This document shows, in pieces, positions 7,687 through 14,879 of a stretch of 17,540 bases of DNA. Location of the stretch: the NCBI GenBank assembly GCA_023410875.1, contig JAEYPH010000089.1:1-17540 (forward strand). Reading direction: 5' to 3'. A program made the translations under genes and the position numbers. The notes beneath the pieces were generated by a model. The model was given only the letters and a program-made list of their open reading frames with translations, was not told the origin of the DNA and did not search any database. Source of the stretch: Bacillota bacterium (GTDB taxonomy: Bacteria; Bacillota; Clostridia; Christensenellales; UMGS416). Position 1 is the stretch's first letter; the number at the start of each line of letters is the position of its first letter.

Positions 7687-7714
7687 ATTATACTATATCG
7701 CGAGTGTGGTACAA
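7687..7714 (-). promoter_or_regulatory. Promoter of the secreted protein gene
   Basis: A perfect TATAAT (7692-7687) lies 16 nt after TTGTAC (7714-7709) on the minus strand, about 35 nt before the ATG. The same ATGGTTGT sequence overlaps the -35 region of the paralogous pseudogene's promoter, which suggests that the control region was duplicated with the gene. Confidence 0.65.
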
Positions 7715-7763
7715 CCATGATTATCCATTTTGAATGAAGAAAATTCCCTACATTTTGTTGGAA

Positions 7764-8714
7764 TCAGTAAGGCTTTGCACTTTTGACCGGCGAGAAAAGA
7801 CCGTAGACCGGGGTCTGCCCAACCATGCGGAAGGCTCTTACTTGATAGCAGTAAACTTTGTTCCGGATCAGCCCAATGTCGACATAGCCTATGACGGAAC
7901 TGCCAACCTTGGCGATCAGTTGATAGGTACCAGTGCTCGAATGATAACTCCCACGCTGCTGCTGGTTAGGCTCAGATCGCCGCCTGCAGAATCGATCTGT
8001 GTTAAGAGCATCCTTGCGCCGGAAACAGGGTTATAAATAAAGTCCGATTTTCCAGCAAGTACCCGCCAAGTTCACTGCGCCATGCCTAAAGGTGATATTC
8101 ACCTTGCCCGCAGAGGAAACAGTGAAACGGTACCAATCGTCGTCAGAGCTTCTCATCAAAGAACCAGAATAGGCTGTATTGACCTTGAAGACTGTGGCAG
8201 TCTGCAACGAATCGTTGTATTCCTTTTCCCATGTGGAGGCCGCGGTGAACGAAGTGATGATCGTATACGGGATGCTGGAGTGTCGCTCACCGGCATTGAC
8301 GAAAATGTAGTAGGTACCGGATGGCAAGCCCACGCTGCTGCCGGTAATACTCGGGTTGCTGCCAGCAGAATCGATTTCCGTCAACAGCGTCTTTTCCCCG
8401 GACCCTGGATCATACCAGTACAGATCGACTCCCCAATAGATGCTCGCGGAATTCACAGCGCCATGCTTGAAAGTGATATTTGCTTTCCCCGCTGATGGCA
8501 GGGTGAAGCGGTACCAGTCGTCATCGGAAGAACTGGACAGGGCTCCCGTTATCTGTGTGTTGACCTTGATGGATGCAGCGGTGTGCAAAAAGTTATTGGG
8601 TTCCTTTTCCGCTTGGCTTTCAGCCAACGCCGCAGTGGGTGCAAAGGCTGTCACCCCTATCAGCAAGAGAGAAATAAGGCTAGTCAAGATGAGACGCCGT
8701 ACCGTTCTTTTCAT
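7764..8714 (-). pseudogene. Broken paralogue of the PPC/FnIII secreted protein
   Basis: The first 227 codons from the ATG at 8714 encode a signal peptide (cleavage near AALA, residue 31) and nearly two PPC-like repeats with DDDWYRF motifs. The frame then breaks near 8036: TTTATTTATAACCC shifts the reading frame relative to the expected LY-YNPVSG. The shifted frame continues with homologous sequence (LLTQIDSAGGDLSLTSSSVG) to about 7950. There it jumps to the end of the last FnIII-like domain (STGTYQL to VKSAKPY, stop at 7764-7766). So there is one frameshift plus an internal deletion removing the end of the repeat and most of the FnIII part. Promoter and binding site (GAGGG) are still present, so a truncated 227-residue secreted product could be made. 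Confidence 0.85.
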
Positions 8715-8745
8715 GCGTGCCCTCTGCTAAATACCAGCATCTATG

Positions 8746-8773
8746 ATTATAGCGTATTTAAGATGAAACACAA
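8746..8773 (-). promoter_or_regulatory. Promoter of the broken secreted-protein paralogue
   Basis: Minus-strand TTGTGT (8773-8768) and TATAAT (8751-8746) with 16 nt between them, the same spacing as at the intact paralogue. The promoter looks functional although the gene is damaged. Confidence 0.65.
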
Positions 8774-8784
8774 CCATCATTTGC

Positions 8785-8981
8785 CATATTTCGCGCAACG
8801 GGGAGCATGATAGGTTTGCCCGCATTGTGCCAATGCGGCAACCGTGTGCCGTGCATCATGATGCCGACGACGGTTCACCCGGCGGAGGCAACGAGAGGTT
8901 AGAGAGAAAGAAACACAGAAACCCGCCCGCAGGCGATTCTCGTCACTCATATAATCAGATAAAGTCGCTATAAAATGTACA
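8785..8981. other. Intergenic stretch without a supported gene
   Basis: Between the pseudogene promoter and the hairpin behind dapB I see no credible gene. An 8-bp hairpin (CCGCATTG at 8820-8827 with CAATGCGG at 8831-8838) has no U tract on either strand. The open frames here lack binding sites and family resemblance. Confidence 0.5.
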
Positions 8982-9007
8982 GGCCTGCCGACGGTTATCG
9001 GCAGGCC
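8982..9007 (-). terminator. Possible terminator downstream of dapB
   Basis: A perfect 10-bp stem GGCCTGCCGA with TCGGCAGGCC and a 6-nt loop. On the minus strand it is followed by TGTACATTTTATAG, a weak and delayed U tract. A further hairpin (GGCGC-TGTT-GCGCC) lies closer to the dapB stop and is followed on the minus strand by CCTTTTTATG near 9020; either could serve. Confidence 0.5.
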
Positions 9008-9081
9008 GAACGCTGACATAAAAAGGATCGTCTGAATCGCCGAGGCGCAACAGCGCCGCTGGCGAAAGGGCTCAATGGGCT

Positions 9082-9849
9082 TTAGCCCTTGAGCCCGATC
9101 ACGTCCGTCATCTCCAGCCACCCCCGCCGCCCGGCCACCGAGCGCACCGCCAGCAACGCGCCGTCGGCAAAGGCCTTGCGGGAAAAGCTCTCGTGTATGA
9201 TCTCTATCTTATCGTTCTCCCCCACCGCCATGATCTGGTGACGGCCAATGTAGCCGCCGGCGCGCACGGAGGTGATAGGGATTTCCTCGTCGCGGCCATT
9301 CTCTTGCATGCTCTCGCGCATGGTACGGGATATGACGTTGGCCGTGCCCGAGGGGGCGTCCTTCTTGCCCTTGTAGTGGATCTCGGTGATGTTGAAATCA
9401 TAACCGTCCAGATATTTGGCGGCCAGCTGCGCCATGACCAGCAGCACGTTTACACCCAGTGTGATGTTGGGCGCATAGAGTATGGCAATGTCGCTGATGG
9501 ACGAGTAATCCTTAATGCGCTTGAGCTGCGCGGCGCTAAAGCCCGTGGTGCCGATGATGATGTCGATGTGGTTCTCCATGCACAGCTCCACCAGTTCCAT
9601 CGCCATCTCCGGTGAGGAGAAATCGATCACGACGTCAGGCTTGCGGAACTTGAAAACCTGGCGAAGCTGCGATACGCTGTAGACCAGCGCGCCCAGGCGT
9701 TCCAGGCCGCACAGAGCGCCCACATCCTGCCCTTGCTTATCGCTGCCCTCGCGACAAATGCCGCCGATGAGCTCGATGTCCGCCGCCTGGGAGAATGTTT
9801 TGATCAGCTCCTTGCCAGCCTTGCCCAGACCGGATATCATTACCTTCAT
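9082..9849 (-). CDS. dapB: 4-Hydroxy-tetrahydrodipicolinate reductase
   Basis: DapB reduces the product of DapA with NAD(P)H to tetrahydrodipicolinate, on the way to meso-diaminopimelate for peptidoglycan and to lysine, in the cytoplasm. The 255-residue length is normal. Residues 5-13 (ISGLGKAGK) are the nucleotide-binding loop. VIDFSSPE (74-81), GTTGFS (100-105) and APNITLGVN (126-134) are family blocks. EIHYKGKKDAPSGTA (156-170) is the DapB signature, with the catalytic His (H158) and Lys (K162). The usual second His of the HH pair is Tyr (Y159). SVRAGG (194-199) matches the C-terminal block. The ATG at 9849 is chosen because AAGGAGG lies 7 nt upstream; the frame extends further but into the riboswitch terminator. 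It appears monocistronic, controlled by the c-di-AMP riboswitch upstream. Confidence 0.95.
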   Translation of the reverse strand: MKVMISGLGKAGKELIKTFSQAADIELIGGICREGSDKQGQDVGALCGLERLGALVYSVSQLRQVFKFRKPDVVIDFSSPEMAMELVELCMENHIDIIIGTTGFSAAQLKRIKDYSSISDIAILYAPNITLGVNVLLVMAQLAAKYLDGYDFNITEIHYKGKKDAPSGTANVISRTMRESMQENGRDEEIPITSVRAGGYIGRHQIMAVGENDKIEIIHESFSRKAFADGALLAVRSVAGRRGWLEMTDVIGLKG

Positions 9850-9915
9850 GGTGCGCCTCCTTCTTTGCGTCGATGGATCGTCCGTAGGGGAATCGGGTTT
9901 GGGGACACAGCGCAC

Positions 9916-9952
9916 AAAAAAAGCGCTGCATGTCGATAACAACACGCAGCGC
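9916..9952 (-). terminator. Riboswitch-controlled terminator before dapB
   Basis: On the minus strand, GCGCTGCGTG (9952-9943) pairs with CATGCAGCGC (9932-9923) over 10 bp with one G-U, with a 10-nt loop followed by seven U. It stands about 66 nt before the dapB start, between aptamer and gene, so it is a conditional terminator rather than a gene end. Its 3' arm is identical to the 5' end of the aptamer. Confidence 0.88.
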
Positions 9953-9957
9953 ATGGG

Positions 9958-10045
9958 CAAAAGCCAACGCTTCGGCACCGTTATAACCGCCTGCAAAGCC
10001 GGCGGCACGAGGGTGCCCGGAACAATGCCGTTACAGCAATTGCAT
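9958..10045 (-). other. Structured spacer between aptamer and terminator
   Basis: About 90 nt separate the aptamer from the terminator. On the RNA it can form GGCAC-CCTC-GTGCC and CCGCC-loop-GGCGG hairpins. No open frame with a binding site is seen. It may simply hold the expression platform in place or delay the polymerase. Confidence 0.4.
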
Positions 10046-10051
10046 CCTTTT

Positions 10052-10167
10052 GGCGCTTACGAGATTAGCTGACGGGCTCGGGTGAAAGGATCCCCTACCG
10101 GCCGAAGCCGGATACGCCCCAAAGTTGGGTCTCCCGCTCTGCATGAAGCAGACTCAGCGCTGCATGT
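10052..10167 (-). ncRNA. Cyclic di-AMP riboswitch (ydaO/yuaA type)
   Basis: Read on the minus strand, the leader of dapB carries the conserved blocks of the ydaO aptamer, in order. CGCTGAGTCTGC-loop-GCAGAGCGGGAGACCCA comes first, then a GGCTTCGGCC hairpin and GGTAGGGGATCC. The hallmark CCGAGCC and GTCAGCTAATCTCGTAAGCG (10073-10054) follow. P1 forms between AGCGC at the 3' side (10057-10053) and GCGCT at the 5' side (10160-10156). This class binds c-di-AMP and normally lowers expression. It is not the lysine (L-box) riboswitch that might be expected before a lysine-pathway gene: the L-box core is absent. Confidence 0.9.
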
Positions 10168-10180
10168 AATGACTGCTTTT

Positions 10181-10209
10181 ATTGTAGCGCCTGCTGCCTG
10201 TTTTGTCAA
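10181..10209 (-). promoter_or_regulatory. Consensus sigma-A promoter of the dapB leader
   Basis: TTGACA (10209-10204), 17-nt spacer, TACAAT (10186-10181) on the minus strand. Transcription would start near 10174, just before the aptamer, giving a 5' leader of about 325 nt. Confidence 0.92.
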
Positions 10210-10313
10210 TGTTTGCTGGTACCCAGGTGTAAATACGTTGTAAAGAATGATGCGCAGAACCGCGAAAAAGCACAATTCAGCCGCTTGCGCTATCGCTTTG
10301 CCAACAGGTTCAT

Positions 10314-10319
10314 TATAAT
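10314..10319 (+). promoter_or_regulatory. Probable -10 box of the LURP-one-like gene
   Basis: A perfect TATAAT lies 30 nt before the start codon at 10350. No convincing -35 is found at 16-18 nt, so the promoter is only half supported. Confidence 0.4.
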
Positions 10320-10349
10320 AAGCTCAGCAAATGTGAACAGGAGGACGAC

Positions 10350-10826
10350 ATGCAGTTCACCGTCAAACAGAGGATCATGGCCTTCGGCAAGCAGTACAGG
10401 GTTTTCGACAGCGCTGGAATTGAGGTATATGAAGTGCGCTCACAGATTCTTTCGCCGGAGAGGCGCAAGGAGGTGCTGGACATGCAAGGCCGGCTGCTGG
10501 CGTGGGCGGAGTGGCCGGTGATGAGCGGCCAGGCGGTCTTGAACGCCGGGCTGGACAGCGGCCATATGGACATCCCCTTTGTAAGCCTTACGCCCCAGTG
10601 GGAGCTGGTGATGGGTAACGGACGGCGCTATACCGTAGAGGGCGATCTTTTCCGAATGGGCTTTGGCGTGAACGGCGACGCGGGCCCTGTGGCTACCGTG
10701 GGCAAGCGCATTCTGGCCTTCAGCGATACCTATGAAGTGGATGTGGATGAACGATCGCTGCCCCCGCTGTTCGCGTTGTTGCTGGTGGCACTCATTGACC
10801 ACAAATACCACTCGGACAACAACTGA
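10350..10826 (+). CDS. LURP-one-related / YxjI-like protein
   Basis: A 158-residue soluble protein of the LURP-one-related family (DUF567), which has the tubby-like C-terminal fold, a 12-stranded beta barrel around a central helix. The pattern of alternating beta strands is clear: KQRIMAFGKQYRVFDSAGIEVYEVRSQI, then FRMGFGVNG and ILAFSDTYEVDV. The final helix PPLFALLLVALIDHKYH (about 138-154) is the hydrophobic central helix of the fold. The ATG at 10350 follows AGGAGG 6-7 nt upstream. In bacteria the role of these proteins is mostly unknown; membrane or lipid sensing has been suggested for the fold. It is a single-gene unit, divergent from dapB, with a strong terminator right behind it. Confidence 0.83.
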   Translation: MQFTVKQRIMAFGKQYRVFDSAGIEVYEVRSQILSPERRKEVLDMQGRLLAWAEWPVMSGQAVLNAGLDSGHMDIPFVSLTPQWELVMGNGRRYTVEGDLFRMGFGVNGDAGPVATVGKRILAFSDTYEVDVDERSLPPLFALLLVALIDHKYHSDNN

Positions 10827-10858
10827 GTTCCATAATCTGAACCGCACCGGGAAGCACA

Positions 10859-10889
10859 AAATCCGCCGATCAAAACCGGCGGATTTTTT
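10859..10889 (+). terminator. Terminator of the LURP-one-like gene
   Basis: AAATCCGCCG (10859-10868) pairs with CGGCGGATTT (10877-10886) over 10 bp, with an 8-nt loop, and the run T6 ends the hairpin. A classic intrinsic terminator. Confidence 0.92.
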
Positions 10890-10900
10890 CATACAATGCC

Positions 10901-10929
10901 TTGACAGTACGGAAGTCCGAGATTAAAAT
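10901..10929 (+). promoter_or_regulatory. Distal promoter of the ABC exporter operon
   Basis: TTGACA (10901-10906), 17-nt spacer, TAAAAT (10924-10929). It lies just behind the preceding terminator and about 220 nt before the first exporter gene, leaving a long AT-rich leader. Confidence 0.8.
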
Positions 10930-11083
10930 TACTCCATCACGAAGAGTTCTTTTTAATAGAACACTGTGAGATGGTGCTCTCTCTGTTTGGATAGCGCATC
11001 TTTCTCATTTTAAATTGAACGATTTCTGATTATGAAGCGACAGATAAATAGAAGAAGAATTGATTATTAATTTTTTTAATTTA

Positions 11084-11116
11084 ACAATTGATTTTATTAA
11101 TTGTCCTCGTTATAAT
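11084..11116 (+). promoter_or_regulatory. Proximal promoter with overlapping palindrome
   Basis: TTGATT (11088-11093) and TATAAT (11111-11116) are 17 nt apart, about 37 nt before the start codon. The inverted repeat ACAATT (11084-11089) and AATTGT (11099-11104) straddles the -35 box and could be a repressor site. The leader around it is far more AT-rich than the genes. No regulator gene is adjacent. Confidence 0.6.
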
Positions 11117-11152
11117 TGGCAATGTTATAAAAGATTGATTAGGAGGTGCCCA

Positions 11153-12955
11153 ATGGAAAAGGGCAACAGAAAGGACAAGCTACTCCCCCCTCTGGCGCGC
11201 ATCTTTCGGGAGAATAAGGGCTTCAACCGTTGGTCGGCGCTCATTGTGGTCGCAGGTGCGCTGCACGCTATGCTCAACGTAGCCATGGCATGGGTGTTCA
11301 AGGACTTCGTGGACCGCACGATCGCCCGGGACTTCGCCTCCTTTATGCAATCCTTGGGGCTGCTGTTGATCGTGCTGACCTGTGGTTTGCTGTCAGACGC
11401 GCTGGGGCGCTACAGCACCGGCCGCTATGGCGCCATGAGCATGCGCAACCTGCGCCGCAAGCTGGGCGGCAAATTCGCCAGCCTCACGATGAGCGAGATG
11501 GAGCGCCGCCGCACCGGCGACATGCTCTCTCTGCTGGGCAACGACTTAAGCCAGCTAAACGGCTTCATCGAAGAGCAAACGCGTTGGATCATCAGCGATG
11601 CCGTGGGTTTCGCGCTGGCGCTGGCTTTTATGATCCATCTGAACCCCTGGCTCACGCTGGCCACGGTGGCCTATGTGCCCATCGGCGCGGCGCTCTCCAT
11701 GCTGGCCAGCAAGCCTGTACAGCGGCTCACTGAGGAGCAGAATGCCAGGCTGGGCGCGGCCAGCGCCATCGCTCAGGACGCCGTCAGCGGCCACAGTGAA
11801 GTGAAAGCCTTTGCCATGGGTCCGTGGATGTATGGGAAATACGCCGGTGCGCTGGTGGATTGGGTGAAGGCCGGGCTGCGCGTGAGCTCCGCCCAGGTTC
11901 CCGCCGGCATCGCCGCGATGATCAACCTTGCCATCCCCTTTACGCTGCTCCTGGTTGTCGGCTTGTACTTTGTGTTTGTTAAGGGGACTATGACTGCCGG
12001 CGCTCTGCTGGCGTTCATACAGGTCACCAACAACGTCATAAACCCGCTGATGAGCTTCACCTGGCGGTTGAGTGAGATGCGCCGGGCGGCGGGCGCCGCA
12101 GGGCGGGTCATCGAGACGCTGGACGCCCCCTCGGAGCGCGGGGACGGTGACGAACTGGCGCTGGATGCCGACGCGCCGCTGCTGAGCTTTCAGGATGTGC
12201 GTTTCTCCTACCCCAGGGACAACGGCGACGGCACGACGACGCAGCAGGTTGTCTTCAATGGGCTCAATCTGGACATCCACCGCGGCGAGACGGTGGCCGT
12301 GGTGGGCGCCAGCGGCTGCGGCAAGAGCACGCTGCTTAAGCTGGCGGCGGGCTTCTACCCCAGCGAGAGCGGTGAGGTGCGCTTCGGAGGCCACCCCATC
12401 AGCCAGTGGAGCCTGAGCAGCCTGAGAAGCCACTTCGCATTGGTGGATCAGGATACCTATCTTTTCCCCGGCTCCATTGGCGAAAACGTGGCCTGCGGCG
12501 CGCTGGGCGACCGCGGCGCACCCACCGAGGGCGCCATACGCGAGGCGCTGCGCATGGCCCAGTTGGACGCCTTTGTGGACAGCCTGCCCGAAGGTGCGGC
12601 CACATCGGTAGGCGAACGCGGCAACAAGCTGTCCGGCGGCCAGCGCCAGCGGGTGGCCATCGCCCGGGGGGCCCTGCGGAACGCCGACTTTGTGCTGTTG
12701 GATGAGCCCACCAGCGCGCTGGACGTCACCACGGAGCGGGAGATCCAGCGGGAACTCTCGGCATTGATGCGCGGCCGTACGGCGCTCATCGTGACACACC
12801 GGCTGTCCATGGCACTTTACGCTGACCGCATCATCGTGCTGGAAGGCGGCGTGGTGGCAGAACAGGGCACCCATGAGGAGCTGCTGGAACGGCGGGGCGC
12901 CTACTACGCCCTCTATGAAAAACAGATCTCCACGACTGGAGGGGAAGCCGCATGA
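11153..12955 (+). CDS. ABC exporter half-transporter (first subunit)
   Basis: A 600-residue type IV (exporter-fold) ABC half-transporter: about six membrane helices in residues 25-320, then an ATPase domain. Walker A is GASGCGKST (385-393), signature LSGGQ (493-497) and Walker B VLLDEP (514-519) with the catalytic Glu, followed by the VTHR H-loop. All key residues are present, so this half has no visibly degenerate site. The ATG at 11153 follows AGGAGG; an earlier in-frame ATG at 11060 lies in the AT-rich leader without a binding site. It overlaps the next gene by 4 bases (ATGA), so the two are made together and probably form a heterodimer, like BmrC/BmrD-type drug or peptide exporters. The substrate cannot be told. 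Confidence 0.92.
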   Translation: MEKGNRKDKLLPPLARIFRENKGFNRWSALIVVAGALHAMLNVAMAWVFKDFVDRTIARDFASFMQSLGLLLIVLTCGLLSDALGRYSTGRYGAMSMRNLRRKLGGKFASLTMSEMERRRTGDMLSLLGNDLSQLNGFIEEQTRWIISDAVGFALALAFMIHLNPWLTLATVAYVPIGAALSMLASKPVQRLTEEQNARLGAASAIAQDAVSGHSEVKAFAMGPWMYGKYAGALVDWVKAGLRVSSAQVPAGIAAMINLAIPFTLLLVVGLYFVFVKGTMTAGALLAFIQVTNNVINPLMSFTWRLSEMRRAAGAAGRVIETLDAPSERGDGDELALDADAPLLSFQDVRFSYPRDNGDGTTTQQVVFNGLNLDIHRGETVAVVGASGCGKSTLLKLAAGFYPSESGEVRFGGHPISQWSLSSLRSHFALVDQDTYLFPGSIGENVACGALGDRGAPTEGAIREALRMAQLDAFVDSLPEGAATSVGERGNKLSGGQRQRVAIARGALRNADFVLLDEPTSALDVTTEREIQRELSALMRGRTALIVTHRLSMALYADRIIVLEGGVVAEQGTHEELLERRGAYYALYEKQISTTGGEAA

Positions 12956-14730
12956 GAGCGACACTTCGCAACACCTGGCACAGCCTGGCCCGGGTGCTCA
13001 GCTATACCAAGGGTAACCGCTGGCAGTTTTTCACCGGCCTATTGCTGGACTGCTCCGACAACCTCATCTTCAATGCCGTGTTCGCCACGGCCCTCATGAC
13101 CGTGTTTAGCGGCATAGAGCACAACGACAGTTCGGCCATCGGCCGCACACTGGCCATCATGGGCATGGGTTTCCCCATCTTTCTGGTGGCAGCGGTGCTG
13201 GGGCCGTGGATGCAGCAGCGTGCGGCCACCCGCTCCATCGCGCGGATGCGCCAGGCGGTGCTGGAGCATACGCTCAAGCTGCCGGCGGTGTGGTTCGACG
13301 AGCGCCACAGCGGTGACGTGCTCTCCCGGATGACCGCAGACATGCAGGCCGCCGAACAATGCTTCGGTTGGCAATTGCGCTTCCCGCTCAAGGCCCTCTT
13401 TGCCGGTTTAGGCGGCACGGTCATGATGTTCACGCTGGACTGGCGCATGGCGCTGATCGCTCTGGTGTTGGGCGCGGTGTCCATCTGGGCCACAAGCCGT
13501 TTCGCTACGCCGATCAAACGCATTTCCGACCAGGTGCAGACGGCATTGGGCAGCGTCAGCGAGAGAGGCAGCGACCTTCTGAGCGCAGCGGCAGTGTTGC
13601 GGGTGTTTAATCTGGCCCCCTGGGCCCGTGGCCGTATGGACGACCCGGTGCAAGAGGTCTACAGATATGGCATGAAGCGCGTACACATACAAACCGCACA
13701 GGACGTCGTCAACTCTTTCAGCGGCTGGATGACGATGGTCGGTCTGATCATCATCGGCAGCATCGGTATCATATACGGGTACTTCGACTTTTCCATGCTG
13801 GTGGGGCTGGTGCAATACAACGGCGGCCTAAGCTTCCTGTTCCGGACCATCGGCGGAAGCTTTGCCCAGCTGCAGGCCTCTCTGGCCGGCGCCAACCGCG
13901 TCTTCGAGCTGCTGGACGCACCCGCCGAGGCATCCGATGCCGGGTCCGTTCGGGCCCCGGAGCCGGAACAGGATGCTCCCGCCATAGAGCTCAAGGGTGT
14001 GGGCTTCGCCTACGAGGATGGTACAACGGTGCTGCAGAGCCTGAACGAAACGGTATGCCCTGGCGAAAAGGTGGCTTTGGTGGGCGGCAGTGGCTCCGGC
14101 AAGAGCACCGCGCTCAAGCTGCTCATGGGGTTCTACCAACCCACCGAGGGTGACATCGCACTCTTCGGCCACAAGTTGACCGCAGACAGCACGGCTCTGC
14201 GCCGCCTGGTTGCCTATGTGCCTCAGACATGTTATCTGTTCGCCGGCACTGTACGCGAGAATATCGCAGCCGGGCGCGGCGACGCGAGCGATGATGACAT
14301 CCAGCGGGCCGCCCGGGCTGCTCTGGCCCATGATTTCATCATGGAGCTGCCCCAGGGCTATGACACCCAGGTGGGTGAACGCGGCGCGCAGCTTTCCGGC
14401 GGTCAGCGCCAGCGCATCGCCATCGCCCGTGCGCTGCTCAAAGACGCGCCGCTGCTGCTGCTGGATGAGGCCACAGCCTCGCTGGATTCCCAATCGGAGG
14501 CGCTGGTGCAGCAGGCGCTGGAACGGCTCATGGCCGGGCGTACCGTCGTCATTGTGGCCCACCGCCTGTCCACGATTCGCCATGCCGACCGCATACTGGT
14601 GCTGGAGAGCGGCCGCATCGTGGAACGCGGCACCCACGAACAATTGTTGGCGCAGGACGCCCGCTATGCCGCTTACTGCCGCAGTGCCACTGAGGCGGAG
14701 AAAGAATCCGCCAACCGAAAGACAGCTTAA
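12952..14730 (+). CDS. ABC exporter half-transporter (second subunit)
   Basis: The 592-residue partner half, with an N-terminal six-helix membrane domain and a C-terminal ATPase. Walker A is GGSGSGKST (378-386), signature LSGGQ (481-485), Walker B LLLLDEA (501-507) with Glu at 506, and H-loop VAHRLSTIRH. Its start overlaps the stop of the first subunit (ATGA), with GGAGG a few bases upstream. The two halves are related but clearly diverged, as in heterodimeric exporters; here both appear able to hydrolyse ATP. No peptidase domain, precursor peptide or modification enzyme is nearby, so a bacteriocin role is not supported. It ends the operon; a GC-rich hairpin follows. Confidence 0.92.
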   Translation: MRATLRNTWHSLARVLSYTKGNRWQFFTGLLLDCSDNLIFNAVFATALMTVFSGIEHNDSSAIGRTLAIMGMGFPIFLVAAVLGPWMQQRAATRSIARMRQAVLEHTLKLPAVWFDERHSGDVLSRMTADMQAAEQCFGWQLRFPLKALFAGLGGTVMMFTLDWRMALIALVLGAVSIWATSRFATPIKRISDQVQTALGSVSERGSDLLSAAAVLRVFNLAPWARGRMDDPVQEVYRYGMKRVHIQTAQDVVNSFSGWMTMVGLIIIGSIGIIYGYFDFSMLVGLVQYNGGLSFLFRTIGGSFAQLQASLAGANRVFELLDAPAEASDAGSVRAPEPEQDAPAIELKGVGFAYEDGTTVLQSLNETVCPGEKVALVGGSGSGKSTALKLLMGFYQPTEGDIALFGHKLTADSTALRRLVAYVPQTCYLFAGTVRENIAAGRGDASDDDIQRAARAALAHDFIMELPQGYDTQVGERGAQLSGGQRQRIAIARALLKDAPLLLLDEATASLDSQSEALVQQALERLMAGRTVVIVAHRLSTIRHADRILVLESGRIVERGTHEQLLAQDARYAAYCRSATEAEKESANRKTA

Positions 14731-14748
14731 CCCCTCTCCCCCTACCTT

Positions 14749-14783
14749 GCATCGCCGCTGCAGCTCCCCTGCGGCGGCGATGC
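14749..14783 (+). terminator. Hairpin after the ABC exporter operon
   Basis: GCATCGCCGC (14749-14758) pairs with GCGGCGATGC (14774-14783), a perfect 10-bp stem. The tail GTCTGTTCTGG is only weakly U-rich, so termination may be partial, allowing some read-through into the phosphofructokinase gene. Confidence 0.65.
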
Positions 14784-14816
14784 GTCTGTTCTGGAAATTG
14801 TTGTATAAATGCAAGG

Positions 14817-14867
14817 TGGGATGCTGTAGAATAAAAGCATCCCATTTCACAAAAGGGCCAACGGCCC
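14817..14867 (+). promoter_or_regulatory. Two hairpins in the phosphofructokinase leader
   Basis: TGGGATGC (14817-14824) and GCATCCCA (14837-14844) form an 8-bp inverted repeat over a TAGAAT that may be the -10 box (14827-14832). GGGCC-AAC-GGCCC (14855-14867) forms a second hairpin that ends 3 nt before the GGAGG binding site. The first may be a DNA operator, the second may limit ribosome access. No clear -35 is seen. Confidence 0.45.
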
Positions 14868-14879
14868 GCAGGAGGAAGC

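Noticed and set aside
8818..8839. Hairpin CCGCATTG-TGC-CAATGCGG as a terminator
   Set aside because: No U tract on either strand and no gene ending nearby in a suitable direction.
10052..10167. Lysine (L-box) riboswitch, expected before a lysine-pathway gene
   Set aside because: The conserved L-box core is missing, while the ydaO blocks match in order and spacing.
11555..12964. A 469-codon minus-strand frame across the ABC exporter gene
   Set aside because: Antisense shadow of a GC-rich coding region; low-complexity Ala/Gln/His composition and no family resemblance.
11153..14730. Bacteriocin or lantibiotic export system
   Set aside because: No precursor peptide, peptidase domain or modification enzyme is seen near the two exporter halves.
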